Notes under the pieces: model-generated
Databases searched by the model: none
Told to the model about the DNA's origin: nothing
Seen by the model: only the letters and a program-made list of their open reading frames with translations
Part shown: positions 9,435 to 18,362 of the stretch, piece after piece
How the letters are laid out: every line of letters begins with the position of its first letter
How positions within the stretch are numbered: the first letter of the stretch is position 1
From: Methylovulum miyakonense HT12
GTDB lineage: Bacteria > Pseudomonadota > Gammaproteobacteria > Methylococcales > Methylomonadaceae
NCBI RefSeq assembly: GCF_000384075.1
Contig: NZ_KB913025.1
Coordinates: forward strand, 1,689,551 to 1,753,550
Length of the DNA: 64,000 nt
Direction: 5' to 3'
Made by a program: the position numbers and the translations under genes

Positions 9435-10322
9435 ATGGGTATCAATATTAGTGCGGCAATGGTTAAAGAACTGCGGGAACGGACCAGCTCAGGCATGATG
9501 GAGTGTAAAAAAGCCTTGGTCGAAGCCAATGGCGACATGGAATTGGCGATTGAAAATATGCGCAAATCTGGTTTGGCGAAAGCGGACAAAAAATCTGGCC
9601 GTATTGCCGCCGAAGGGATCATCGGCGTTCAAACCAGTGAAGACGGTAAAACTGTCGCTATTGTTGATATTAACTGCGAAACTGACTTTGTCGCCAAAGC
9701 CGATGATTTCGTAAGCTTTGTTAAAAGTGTGACCGATGGCTTATTGAATGCGGATATTCAAACTGAAGAGCAATTAATGGCGATGCCATTGGAAGATGGC
9801 GTGACCGTTGACGAAATGCGCCGTGGCTTAATTGCTAAATTAGGCGAAAACATCACCGTTAGACGTTTTGAAAAGTTTAACACGGCCACTGGCGGCACCG
9901 CTTGTTACTTACATGGCAGCAAAATCGGTGTCATCGTTGAATTGGCGGTGACCGACCCTGAATTAGGCAAAGATGTTGCCATGCACATTGCGGCGAGCAA
10001 GCCGATGTGCGTCTCCGAAAGCCAAGTGCCAGCAGACACGATTGCCAAAGAAAAGGAAATTTTCATGGCGCAAGCGGCTGAAAGCGGCAAACCTGTCGAA
10101 ATCATTGAAAAAATGGTTGTGGGCAGGATCAGCAAATATTTGGCTGAAGTCACCCTGGAAGGCCAGCCTTTCATTAAGGACGACAAAATCACTGTCGGTA
10201 AGCTGGTTGCTTCAAAAGGCAATAAAGTCATCCGTTTCAGCCATTTTATCGTTGGTGAAGGCATAGAGAAAAAAGAAGAAAATTTTGCCGAAGAAGTGAT
10301 GGCGCAAGTCCGCGGCAGTTAA
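9435..10322 (+). CDS. tsf: Elongation factor Ts
   Basis: 295 residues. The N-terminal UBA-like domain reads VKELRERTSSGMMECKKAL and the core has CETDFVAK, the hallmark of EF-Ts. It recycles EF-Tu by exchanging GDP for GTP. GAGGAAA precedes the ATG. The gene ends before a strong palindrome (10330-10353) and pyrH follows. Confidence 0.99.
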   Translation: MGINISAAMVKELRERTSSGMMECKKALVEANGDMELAIENMRKSGLAKADKKSGRIAAEGIIGVQTSEDGKTVAIVDINCETDFVAKADDFVSFVKSVTDGLLNADIQTEEQLMAMPLEDGVTVDEMRRGLIAKLGENITVRRFEKFNTATGGTACYLHGSKIGVIVELAVTDPELGKDVAMHIAASKPMCVSESQVPADTIAKEKEIFMAQAAESGKPVEIIEKMVVGRISKYLAEVTLEGQPFIKDDKITVGKLVASKGNKVIRFSHFIVGEGIEKKEENFAEEVMAQVRGS

Positions 10323-10329
10323 TGCTAAA

Positions 10330-10353
10330 GCCCCAATATTGCGGTATTGGGGC
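10330..10353 (+). terminator. Hairpin between tsf and pyrH
   Basis: GCCCCAATA and TATTGGGGC form a perfect 9-bp stem with a 6-nt loop, 8 bases after the tsf stop. No T-tract follows, so it may be an mRNA-stabilising or weak termination element. Confidence 0.5.
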
Positions 10354-10403
10354 AAACCGCGACCTAAACCGTTGTAATCCTAAAGCTGACCCCCGATAAA
10401 ATT

Positions 10404-11117
10404 ATGACCCAATTGATTTGCCAAAGAATCTTGCTGAAATTAAGTGGTGAAGCGTTAATGAGCGAAGCTGGCGGCAGTATAGATGCCGGGATTGTCCAGC
10501 GGCTGGCAACCGAAATTAAAGAATTGTGCGATTGTGGCGTCCAAGTCGGCTTGGTCATCGGCGGCGGCAACATTTTGCGCGGTGCGGAAAAGGCTTCCCA
10601 AGGCCTAGACCGGGTCACAGGTGACCAAATGGGGATGCTGGCGACCGTCATCAACGCCTTGGCCATGCAGGATGCCATCGAGCATTTAGGCCAGCCGGTG
10701 CGGGTCATGTCCGCACTCAAAATTAACCAGGTCTGCGAAGATTACATCCGCCGCCGTGCCGTCAGGCATTTGGAAAAAGGCCGTGTGGTGATTTTTGGGG
10801 CCGGTACGGGCAACCCGTTTTTTACGACCGATTCCGCCGCCAGCCTTAGGGCGATAGAAATCAATGCGCAATTGATGATCAAGGCGACTAAGGTTAAAGG
10901 GGTTTATTCGGCTGACCCTGAAAAAGATAAAAATGCAGTGTTCTATCCGCGCTTAAGTTATGACGAGGCGCTAGACCAGCGTCTAAATGTCATGGACACG
11001 ACGGCATTAGTGTTGTGCAAAGAAAATAACATGCCCATGCGGGTCATGAATATTTTTGAGCAAGGAGCGATTATGAGGCTAATGACTGGCGAAGAGATCG
11101 GTTCACTTATTCAATGA
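10404..11117 (+). CDS. pyrH: Uridylate kinase (UMP kinase)
   Basis: 237 residues, amino-acid-kinase fold. It converts UMP to UDP in pyrimidine synthesis and is allosterically controlled in bacteria. The motifs [38 protein letters not shown] and the C-terminal [13 protein letters not shown] identify it. It is 12 bases ahead of frr, in the conserved order tsf-pyrH-frr. Confidence 0.99.
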   Translation: MTQLICQRILLKLSGEALMSEAGGSIDAGIVQRLATEIKELCDCGVQVGLVIGGGNILRGAEKASQGLDRVTGDQMGMLATVINALAMQDAIEHLGQPVRVMSALKINQVCEDYIRRRAVRHLEKGRVVIFGAGTGNPFFTTDSAASLRAIEINAQLMIKATKVKGVYSADPEKDKNAVFYPRLSYDEALDQRLNVMDTTALVLCKENNMPMRVMNIFEQGAIMRLMTGEEIGSLIQ

Positions 11118-11129
11118 GGAACATAACCA

Positions 11130-11687
11130 ATGATTAACGATATTCAAAAAGATGCGGCAATCCGCATGGGTAAGAGCATAGACGCCCTTAAACATGAGTT
11201 TTCCAAAATACGGACTGGCCGGGCGCATCCCAGCCTGTTGGATCAAGTGACCGTTTCCTACTACGGCACTGATTCTTCCGTGTCGCAAGTCGCCAATGTC
11301 GCGGTTGAGGATGCCCGCACATTGACTATCACGCCCTGGGAAAAGGGGATGGTGCAAGCGATTGAAAAAGCTATTTTAAAATCAGATCTGGGCTTGAACC
11401 CGAGCACCAACGGCATGGTCATCCGGGTGCCGTTGCCGTCTTTGACTGAAGAGCGCCGCCGCAGCTTGGTCAAGGTCGTTAAGCATGAAGCCGAAAATGG
11501 CCGTGTCGCGATTAGGAATATCCGCCGTGATGCCAATTCGGACATCCAAAAAGCGTTGAAAGAAAAATTGATTTCCGAAGATGAAGCCCGCTCAGGCGAA
11601 GACAAAATTCAAAAGCTGACCGACCAATTCGTCAAAGATGTAGAAAAATTACTGGAAGCAAAAGAAGCCGATTTGCTGTCCATCTAA
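11130..11687 (+). CDS. frr: Ribosome recycling factor
   Basis: 185 residues, full length. [15 protein letters not shown] near the N-terminus and [20 protein letters not shown] are family signatures. With EF-G it splits post-termination ribosomes. AGGAAC lies just upstream of the ATG; uppS follows after 15 bases. Confidence 0.99.
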   Translation: MINDIQKDAAIRMGKSIDALKHEFSKIRTGRAHPSLLDQVTVSYYGTDSSVSQVANVAVEDARTLTITPWEKGMVQAIEKAILKSDLGLNPSTNGMVIRVPLPSLTEERRRSLVKVVKHEAENGRVAIRNIRRDANSDIQKALKEKLISEDEARSGEDKIQKLTDQFVKDVEKLLEAKEADLLSI

Positions 11688-11702
11688 ATCGAGATTAAAG
11701 CT

Positions 11703-12464
11703 ATGTCCGATGATGAGCTTAACCCGTTAATGGCAACTAACCCACGCCATATTGCTATTATCATGGATGGAAACGGGCGTTGGGCACAAAAACGTTTTAT
11801 GCCCCGCGCTTTCGGTCATCAGGCTGGCGTCAAGGCGGTCAGGAAAATTGTTGAATATTGTGCCTTGCAGAAAGTTGAAGTGTTGACCTTGTTTGCCTTT
11901 AGCAGTGAAAACTGGCGTCGCCCTGAAGATGAAGTTTCAATGTTGATGGGCTTGTTTTTGGCAACGCTCCAAACCGAAATTAACAAGCTCGACCGCAATA
12001 ATATCCGCTTACGGTTTATTGGGGACCGCAGCGCTTTTTCCGAAAGTTTGCAGAGCAAAATGGCGGAAGGCGAAGCCCAAACCCAAGGCAATGATGCGCT
12101 AACGTTGGTCATTGCCGCCAACTACGGTGGCCGTTGGGACATGTGCCAGGCTTGCCAGCAAATTTTGGACAAAATGGCGACGGGCGGGCTGCCACAGCAA
12201 GCCATTACCGAAGAACTGATCGCCCAACATCTCTCGACCACCGACCTGCCCGAACCCGATTTATATATCCGCACCGGTGGTGAACAAAGGGTGAGCAATT
12301 TTATGCTTTGGCAACTGGCCTACACCGAAATGTATTTCACGCCCACGCTCTGGCCGGATTTTGACGAACAATCGCTGGAAGCGGCTATTGTCAGTTTCAA
12401 AAGCCGGCAACGCCGGTTTGGCCATACCGGAGAGCAGATCCTCAATAAATCAGTCACCTTATAA
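11703..12464 (+). CDS. uppS: Undecaprenyl diphosphate synthase (cis-prenyltransferase)
   Basis: 253 residues. It condenses isopentenyl diphosphate onto farnesyl diphosphate to make the C55 lipid carrier for peptidoglycan and O-antigen. AIIMDGNGRWAQKR, with the catalytic Asp, and the C-terminal PDLYIRTGGEQRVSNF and TLWPDF motifs are intact. The gene sits in the frr-uppS-cdsA-dxr-rseP run, with 19 bases to cdsA. Confidence 0.98.
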   Translation: MSDDELNPLMATNPRHIAIIMDGNGRWAQKRFMPRAFGHQAGVKAVRKIVEYCALQKVEVLTLFAFSSENWRRPEDEVSMLMGLFLATLQTEINKLDRNNIRLRFIGDRSAFSESLQSKMAEGEAQTQGNDALTLVIAANYGGRWDMCQACQQILDKMATGGLPQQAITEELIAQHLSTTDLPEPDLYIRTGGEQRVSNFMLWQLAYTEMYFTPTLWPDFDEQSLEAAIVSFKSRQRRFGHTGEQILNKSVTL

Positions 12465-12483
12465 CTTATCTTAAGTACCTACC

Positions 12484-13356
12484 ATGTTACTACAGCGAAT
12501 AATCACAGCATCCATTTTGGCATCGTTGATCGCCCTTGGCGTTTTCTTATTGCCCATTGAATATTTCTCATTGCTTATGGCTATAATCGCGCTGATAGGC
12601 GGATGGGAATGGTGTAGTTTGATTGGCATCCGTTCGCCAATTAAGCGTGGGCTTTTTCTGGTGTTGATGGTAATCCCTATGCTAGGCATCCAATTTTGGA
12701 CGCAATTGCTGGAAGTGGCGGCAACCATTTTGGATTGGACGGATATTAGGACTTACTCCGGTGCCTTGGAATGGCTGGTGGTGGCGCCCGTTTTGTTCTG
12801 GATATTGATGATGGTCATGATCCGCAATTCGCCTGGTGGGATTTTAAAGCTACAGCTAAAAATGCGTTATAAGGTATTCATTGGCTGGTTTATTTTGTTG
12901 GCCACCTGGATGTTCATGTCCCGTTTGCGGTCATTTTATGGCCCGGAAATGACGATGTATTTCTTGCTGCTGATTTGGACTGCCGATGTCGCCGCCTATT
13001 TCGTCGGTAAAAAATATGGCACGGTCAAGTTATCACCTGAAATCAGCCCTGGCAAAACCGTACAAGGCATGTATGGCGCGTTGGCTTCTGGTGCCCTGTG
13101 CGGGGGCATTTTGTGCCTGATTTACCTGTTCCCGATGATGATCTCCGCTGACTTTGTGTTGCTGTCGGCGTTGACAGTGTTGATTTCAATTTACGGTGAC
13201 CTGTTTTTCAGCGTCGTCAAACGCCAACGCGGCGTTAAGGACAGCGGTTCGATACTGCCCGGCCATGGCGGCATATTGGATAGGATAGACAGCATCGTTG
13301 CCGCCGCGCCATTCTTTTATGCGGGCGTGTTTTTGATTTACCGGAGCGTCTCATGA
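12484..13356 (+). CDS. cdsA: Phosphatidate cytidylyltransferase
   Basis: 290 residues with about eight hydrophobic segments. It makes CDP-diacylglycerol, the precursor of all phospholipids. The CdsA signature is near the C-terminus: [11 protein letters not shown], then [13 protein letters not shown]. It overlaps dxr by four bases (ATGA). Confidence 0.97.
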   Translation: MLLQRIITASILASLIALGVFLLPIEYFSLLMAIIALIGGWEWCSLIGIRSPIKRGLFLVLMVIPMLGIQFWTQLLEVAATILDWTDIRTYSGALEWLVVAPVLFWILMMVMIRNSPGGILKLQLKMRYKVFIGWFILLATWMFMSRLRSFYGPEMTMYFLLLIWTADVAAYFVGKKYGTVKLSPEISPGKTVQGMYGALASGALCGGILCLIYLFPMMISADFVLLSALTVLISIYGDLFFSVVKRQRGVKDSGSILPGHGGILDRIDSIVAAAPFFYAGVFLIYRSVS

Positions 13357-14546
13357 GCAAAACCAAAGGCATTTGTATCTTAGGTGCGACCGGTTCGATT
13401 GGGGTCAGCACCTTGGATGTCGTGGCACGGCATCCTGCGTTGTACAAGGTGGTGGCCTTGACCGCCAACACCAACACCGATGCTTTGTTTGAGCAGTGCC
13501 TGGAACACCATCCTGAATATGCCGTGGTCGTTGACGAAAAACGGGTGCAGGCGTTCCGGGAAAAAATTAAGGCGTCGATAGTCTCCGACATTAAAATCCT
13601 GTCCGGCGCCAAAGCCTTGGAACAAGTGGCGACCTTGCCCAATGTCGATTCGGTGATGGCGGCCATTGTTGGCGCTGCGGGCTTATTGCCTTCGCTCGCC
13701 GCCGCCCAAGCGGGCAAGACCGTGTTGTTGGCGAACAAAGAAGCCTTGGTGATGTCCGGTGACATTTTCATGCAGGCCGTCACCGAATCCGGCGCACAAT
13801 TGCTGCCTATCGACAGCGAACATAACGCAATTTTCCAATGCATGCCCGCCGCCTATAAAACCGGCCAGCATAGCCCGCAAGCACGGCGCATTCTATTGAC
13901 CGCATCCGGCGGCCCGTTTCGCACCACGCCACTGGCAGACCTGCCGGCAGTCACCCCCGCCCAAGCCGTCGCGCATCCCAACTGGGACATGGGCAAGAAA
14001 ATCTCCGTCGATTCGGCCACGATGATGAACAAGGGCTTGGAAATGATCGAAGCCTGCCTGCTGTTCAATATGCAGCCCGAACAAATCCAAATCGTCATCC
14101 ATCCGCAAAGCGTCATCCATTCCATGGTCGATTATGTCGATGGCACGGTGTTGGCGCAGATGGGCAACCCGGATATGCGCATCCCCATCGCCCATGCCTT
14201 GGCTTCACCGGAACGCTTTGAATCCGGCGCGGAGCCTTTGGACATCTTTAAAGTCGCGCGGATGGATTTTGAAGCCCCCGATTTTAACCGTTTCCCTTGC
14301 TTGCGCCTTGCCTACGAGGCCATCCATGCGGGTGGCATCATGCCCACGGTATTAAATGCCGCCAATGAAATTGCCGTGGAGGCTTTCTTGGACGGGCAAA
14401 TCCGCTACACCGACATTGCCGTGGTCATCGAGCGCTGCATGAAAGCCATCCCTGTCCGCCCTGCCGACACGTTGGACGTTATCCTCGAAGCCGACCAACA
14501 AGCCCGGGCCGTTTCCAAACAACTCCTCGCCGGATTGGATAGCTAA
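13353..14546 (+). CDS. dxr: 1-deoxy-D-xylulose 5-phosphate reductoisomerase
   Basis: 397 residues. It catalyses the committed step of the MEP isoprenoid pathway, feeding uppS two genes upstream. The NADPH-binding motif [14 protein letters not shown] starts at about residue 9; [21 protein letters not shown] and ASGGPFR are catalytic-domain motifs. Its stop overlaps the rseP start by one base. Confidence 0.98.
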   Translation: MSKTKGICILGATGSIGVSTLDVVARHPALYKVVALTANTNTDALFEQCLEHHPEYAVVVDEKRVQAFREKIKASIVSDIKILSGAKALEQVATLPNVDSVMAAIVGAAGLLPSLAAAQAGKTVLLANKEALVMSGDIFMQAVTESGAQLLPIDSEHNAIFQCMPAAYKTGQHSPQARRILLTASGGPFRTTPLADLPAVTPAQAVAHPNWDMGKKISVDSATMMNKGLEMIEACLLFNMQPEQIQIVIHPQSVIHSMVDYVDGTVLAQMGNPDMRIPIAHALASPERFESGAEPLDIFKVARMDFEAPDFNRFPCLRLAYEAIHAGGIMPTVLNAANEIAVEAFLDGQIRYTDIAVVIERCMKAIPVRPADTLDVILEADQQARAVSKQLLAGLDS

Positions 14547-15916
14547 TGGACACACTGCATACGCTGTTTTATTTCCTGCTGGCCATTGGCCTGCTCGTGT
14601 CCATCCATGAGTTTGGGCATTTCTGGGTGGCGCGGAAAGTCGGCGTAAAAGTGCTTAGGTTCTCGGTCGGTTTCGGCAAGGTTTTTTGGTCTTACCAAAA
14701 ATCCCCGGATTCCACCGAATATGCGCTCTCGGCCTTGCCTTTAGGCGGCTATGTCAAAATGGCCGATGAACGCGAAGGCGAAGTCAAACCTGAAGATTTG
14801 CCGTTTGCCTTTAACCGCCAGCCGGTATGGGCGAGGACTGCGATCGTTGCCGCCGGCCCCATTTTTAACCTGGTGCTGGCGGTGGTGTTGTTTTGGGCGG
14901 TCTTAGTGATCGGCGAAGAAGACATCAGGCCAATAGTTGGCCTGCCAGGACAAGGCACCTTGGCGGCGCAAGCCGGATTTGCAGAAGGCGAAGAGATCCT
15001 GACAGTCAACGGCAAAACCACACCCACATGGACGGAAGCCATGAGCCAGATCATGGCGGCGGCCTTGGATGGCGAACAAACCATCCACATTGAAGTAAAA
15101 GGCCAAGACCAAAGCCAGCATCAAAGGACCATCAGCTTGGGCGAAGGTGAGGCGGATAACGCCGAAAAACTCTATCAGCGGTTGGGCTTCAAACCTTGGT
15201 CGCCGAAACTGAAACCCATCATCGGCAATGTCTTGCCTGATAGCGCCGCCTTGGCCGCAGGCTTAAAAACCGGTGATTTGGTCGTTAGTGCCGATGGTGT
15301 TGCGGTTAGTGACTGGATGCAATGGGTGGAGATTGTCAAAAAACATCCTGAAAAGCCCGTTAGCATTGTCCTGGAACGTGCGGGCGCTTCGATGCCCGTG
15401 ACCATCATACCCAAGGCCGTTGCTGCCAGTCCCGAAAGCCAAGAAAAAGAAGGCAAAATCGGCGCGTCGGTTTTTATACCGGAAGGTTTGCTGGCGTCTA
15501 TCAAAGTCGATTATGTCTTGTCGCCCGTGGCGGCGATTCCGGTGGCGTTTGAAACCACCTATTATTACGCCGTCACCACCTTAAAAATGATGGGCAAGAT
15601 GCTCATCGGCAAGGCTTCCGTCGAAAATTTGAGCGGGCCTCTCAGCATAGCCCAGTTTGCCGGGCAATCCGCCAGTATGGGGCTAGTGCATTTCATCAAA
15701 TTCTTAGGTCTGGTCAGCGTTAGCTTAGGTGTGTTGAACCTTTTGCCAATACCCGTGTTGGACGGCGGGCATTTGTTGTTTTTCGCTATCGAAGCCGCGT
15801 GGCGTAGGCCTGTCCCGGAAAAAATCCAATTGGCCTTCCAACAAATTGGTATCGCCTTGCTGTTGTCAGTTATGGCCTTGGCAATGGTATTGGATGTGCA
15901 ACGGGTATTCCATTAA
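14546..15916 (+). CDS. rseP: Site-2 intramembrane metalloprotease RseP
   Basis: 456 residues. It cuts anti-sigma factor RseA and remnant signal peptides in the inner membrane. The zinc motif HEFGH is at about residue 22, two PDZ domains follow (about 115-300), and PVLDGGHLLFF gives the third ligand near the C-terminus. Usually bamA, skp and lpxD follow directly; here the next gene is dsbC-like, so the operon breaks at this point. Confidence 0.97.
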   Translation: MDTLHTLFYFLLAIGLLVSIHEFGHFWVARKVGVKVLRFSVGFGKVFWSYQKSPDSTEYALSALPLGGYVKMADEREGEVKPEDLPFAFNRQPVWARTAIVAAGPIFNLVLAVVLFWAVLVIGEEDIRPIVGLPGQGTLAAQAGFAEGEEILTVNGKTTPTWTEAMSQIMAAALDGEQTIHIEVKGQDQSQHQRTISLGEGEADNAEKLYQRLGFKPWSPKLKPIIGNVLPDSAALAAGLKTGDLVVSADGVAVSDWMQWVEIVKKHPEKPVSIVLERAGASMPVTIIPKAVAASPESQEKEGKIGASVFIPEGLLASIKVDYVLSPVAAIPVAFETTYYYAVTTLKMMGKMLIGKASVENLSGPLSIAQFAGQSASMGLVHFIKFLGLVSVSLGVLNLLPIPVLDGGHLLFFAIEAAWRRPVPEKIQLAFQQIGIALLLSVMALAMVLDVQRVFH

Positions 15917-16009
15917 AACTAAAACGGGTGACCCGCCAGGCCACTGAACAAATGCCCGTTTGAGCTGTCCGAAAACCACCTACAACACTTCGTAACCTTC
16001 GAGAGAACC

Positions 16010-16732
16010 ATGAAAAAACTACTTAAGATTGCCGCGTTATCAGTAACGGCCTTGACCTTGGCCGTTGCCCATGCCGATGAAAATGCCATCAAGCAAAGCA
16101 TCGGCAAGTCCATGCCTGATGTCAAGATTGATTCCGTAAAACCATCGGAAGTGAAAGGCATTTATGAAGTCGTGGTGGGTTCTAACATCTTGTATGCCAC
16201 AGAAGACGGCAAATATTTGTTCCAAGGGCGTTTGATCGATATCGAATCCCGCACCGACCTGACTGAGCGCAAACTGGCTACCAGCCGTCTGGCCGCGCTC
16301 GACAAAATCGGGGAAGATAAAATGATCATCTTCAAGCCCAAAATCAATAAATATACCGTGTCCATTTTCACCGACATTGATTGCGGCTATTGCCGCAAGC
16401 TCCATTCTGAAATTGACCAGTATATGGCGCAAGGCATCACCATCCGCTATTTGTTCTTCCCACGGGCAGGCAAAGGTTCAGAGTCGTATAACAAAGCGGT
16501 TTCGGTTTGGTGCGCCAAAGACCGTAACGCCGCTTTGACCGCCGCCAAAAAAGACCAAGCTGTAGCGACTAAGACATGTGATAACCCTGTCGACGAACAC
16601 ATGGCGTTGGCTGCCGATTTTGATGTCAAAGGCACACCGATGATCGTGACTGAAAAAGGCAATATCTATCCTGGCTACTTACCCGCCAAAGAATTGGTTG
16701 AGGCTTTGGAAACTGAGAAGAAAGTGCATTAA
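16010..16732 (+). CDS. DsbC-type periplasmic disulfide isomerase
   Basis: 240 residues. A signal peptide (residues 1-22, cut after AHA) sends it to the periplasm. The N-terminal dimerisation domain is followed by a thioredoxin fold with the active site CGYC in FTDIDCGYCRKLH (about 125-128) and the cis-proline loop GTPMIV near 207. This is the DsbC layout, an isomerase that corrects wrong disulfides and is kept reduced by DsbD. A single monocistronic gene ended by a good terminator. DsbC is more likely than DsbG, on size and active site. Confidence 0.88.
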   Translation: MKKLLKIAALSVTALTLAVAHADENAIKQSIGKSMPDVKIDSVKPSEVKGIYEVVVGSNILYATEDGKYLFQGRLIDIESRTDLTERKLATSRLAALDKIGEDKMIIFKPKINKYTVSIFTDIDCGYCRKLHSEIDQYMAQGITIRYLFFPRAGKGSESYNKAVSVWCAKDRNAALTAAKKDQAVATKTCDNPVDEHMALAADFDVKGTPMIVTEKGNIYPGYLPAKELVEALETEKKVH

Positions 16733-16750
16733 GCGGTTAAACCCGCAGGC

Positions 16751-16780
16751 AAAAGGGACAGCCTAGGCTGTCCCTTTTTT
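16751..16780. terminator. Bidirectional terminator between dsbC-like and dedA genes
   Basis: GGGACAGCC and GGCTGTCCC form a perfect stem with A-tract on one side and six T on the other. It ends both convergent genes. Confidence 0.88.
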
Positions 16781-16790
16781 GTTTTGGTGG

Positions 16791-17405
16791 TTAGGCTTGC
16801 GTGGACCTTTTATGGTGGAGATACCATTTCACGCCGGCAAATGCGGCGGCGGCGGCGATTGCAAAAATAATCATATGCTCAACATCGGTGATAGTGCTGA
16901 ACACTTTATCGGCTAAATGGCCAAAGTGGTACACCACCCAGACAATGCCCGGCACACTGATTAAAGCCGCCAAGCCATCGTATAACAAGAAAATCTTTAA
17001 CGGCAAATGTAAGGTCCCCGCACAGAAAAACGTAGGGGCACGCAAGCCCGGCATAAAGCGGGAAGCAAAAATTACTTTATTGCCATGGTCATGCAGTTTC
17101 ACCTTAACGGTCTCAAGCCGTTCCGGCGTTAAGAATTTACTGAAAAAAGGTTTTTTAGTGATTTCCCGCCCGTACTTGGCCCCCAACATAAAAATGCTGC
17201 TGTCCCCGATCAGCACCCCCGCCATACAGACGATGATCATCGCCCAAACGTTGACCATGCCGTAATAAGCCAACATCCCCGCCACAAACAAGGTGATGTC
17301 CTCAGGAATCGGCAAGCCCAGTCCACAGGCCAGCAAGATTAGGAAAATCACCACATAAGGCATAATCCCACTGAAACCCAGTGTGAAATTTAATAAATCA
17401 TGCAC
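16791..17405 (-). CDS. DedA family membrane protein
   Basis: 204 residues with four to five hydrophobic segments. LACGLGLPIPEDITLF and the SRFMPGLRAPTFFCAG stretch are DedA (VTT/SNARE-associated) motifs. DedA proteins act as lipid flippases or are needed for membrane-potential homeostasis, for example undecaprenyl-phosphate or phosphatidylethanolamine recycling; which lipid applies here cannot be told. It is convergent with the dsbC-like gene and faces the accessory region. Confidence 0.88.
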   Translation of the reverse strand: MHDLLNFTLGFSGIMPYVVIFLILLACGLGLPIPEDITLFVAGMLAYYGMVNVWAMIIVCMAGVLIGDSSIFMLGAKYGREITKKPFFSKFLTPERLETVKVKLHDHGNKVIFASRFMPGLRAPTFFCAGTLHLPLKIFLLYDGLAALISVPGIVWVVYHFGHLADKVFSTITDVEHMIIFAIAAAAAFAGVKWYLHHKRSTQA

Positions 17406-17689
17406 AGTTTAACCCCTCAATTTTAAATAATTATTTGCCAGCAAAAACATGGGTCATCTTGGACTTGCTTGTGATAATGGGCGGTTTTTGCCGGGCGTTT
17501 TTAGTATCAAAGCCTCGGAAGAAGCATAGCCTGAAGATAATCGCTGATAGCGGCTAGATTGTCAATTTAGCTGGGGATTAAGTTGCTTAGAATGAATTTA
17601 AACTCAAGAAATGGCGAAGAAAAGCGGCGGATTAAAGTAGCATCTAAGCTAAGCGGCTTTATTGTATAGATGGATATAAGCACCCGATT

Positions 17690-17718
17690 GTAGGGTGGGC
17701 AACGTGGTTCTGCCCACC
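17690..17718 (+). repeat. GTAGGGTGGGCAACG repeat, copy 1
   Basis: The 29-bp unit reads GTAGGGTGGGCAACG followed by tggttctgcccacc, so its ends (GGTGGGCA/TGCCCACC) are complementary. A related copy lies in inverted orientation at 52798-52830. Confidence 0.65.
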
Positions 17719-17739
17719 GTATTATCACGCTAAAGGCAG

Positions 17740-17763
17740 GGTTACGAACCCCGTCCCGCTCAA
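17740..17763 (+). repeat. GGTTACGAA(A)CCCCGTCCCGCTC repeat, copy 1
   Basis: This unit matches 17918-17942 except for one extra A in the second copy. The parts around the ACGA core are complementary (GGTT/AACC). Confidence 0.65.
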
Positions 17764-17917
17764 GAACCTTTCATCGCTCCTTACGGGCTTGCTGAAAAAA
17801 ACCGAAAACTTGACCGATTAAGGTATAGTTTCTATATGGTTCCTAAGCTGGAACGGTTTTGCTACCCGTTCCATAATGTTTCAATAAATTATCAGAATAT
17901 CTAAACATTAAGGACGA

Positions 17918-17942
17918 GGTTACGAAACCCCGTCCCGCTCAA
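17918..17942 (+). repeat. GGTTACGAA(A)CCCCGTCCCGCTC repeat, copy 2
   Basis: Second copy, about 50 bases upstream of the 122-residue ORF. With the preceding GGACGA it forms an imperfect hairpin against CCCGTCC. Confidence 0.65.
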
Positions 17943-17990
17943 CTTGTAATATGTGGTGATGCACCCATACTAAAGCTTTACATTAATCAA

Positions 17991-18359
17991 ATGTTTTCAA
18001 ATGAGAATTGTATGGAAATCTTAAATGCTGAATTTTTAACATCCACGGTTTTATCCGGTATTACCTACGACATAATAAAGTGCGGTGCAATGTTGGGTGT
18101 CGATGATCTTAAGCAACGCCTAAGAGGCTGGGTAATCAGTGATATTGAACTGGCAGCTATGACTTACGAGTTGAACAAACTCGAATTGACCGATGAAATG
18201 AGCGAAACCGCAATTGAAAGAAAAATTACTGCTTCAGCTGAATTAAATCAGCTTATTGAAAACATAAAACCATCCTCAGAAAGCAACACGATTATTCAAC
18301 ATCATTCAGGTAGTGGCGACAACGTGGGTAGGGACAAAATAATCCATAGAGGAAAGTAA
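17991..18359 (+). CDS. Small protein with C-terminal GDNVGRDK motif (conflict-system partner)
   Basis: 122 residues; an in-frame ATG at 18012 would give 115. The first 80 residues look helical and soluble, with no membrane segment. GDNVGRDK is at 109-116, close to the C-terminus after a low-complexity linker. In bacteria this glycine-rich motif recurs in proteins of biological-conflict systems, often just behind a small effector-associated domain. The next gene starts 3 bases after the stop and carries the same motif near its N-terminus, so the two products probably act together, perhaps docking through this segment. The layout resembles the two-gene GAPS6 anti-phage system; that is inference from memory, not a search result. 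The AT-rich composition suggests acquisition by transfer. Confidence 0.65.
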   Translation: MFSNENCMEILNAEFLTSTVLSGITYDIIKCGAMLGVDDLKQRLRGWVISDIELAAMTYELNKLELTDEMSETAIERKITASAELNQLIENIKPSSESNTIIQHHSGSGDNVGRDKIIHRGK

Positions 18360-18362
18360 GTT

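Larger units (their letters stand above)
17406..17990. other. Repeat-bearing intergenic region before the GDNVGRDK gene pair
   Basis: About 585 bases without a gene. It holds a 29-bp repeat (17690-17718, second copy inverted at 52798-52830), two copies of a 24-25-bp repeat (17740-17763 and 17918-17942), and a small GGAACGG/CCGTTCC hairpin (17850-17872). It marks the border of the AT-rich accessory patch. Confidence 0.6.

Noticed and set aside
17740-17942. Pair of 25-bp repeats considered as a CRISPR array
   Set aside because: Only two units about 155 bases apart, with no further repeats and no cas genes.
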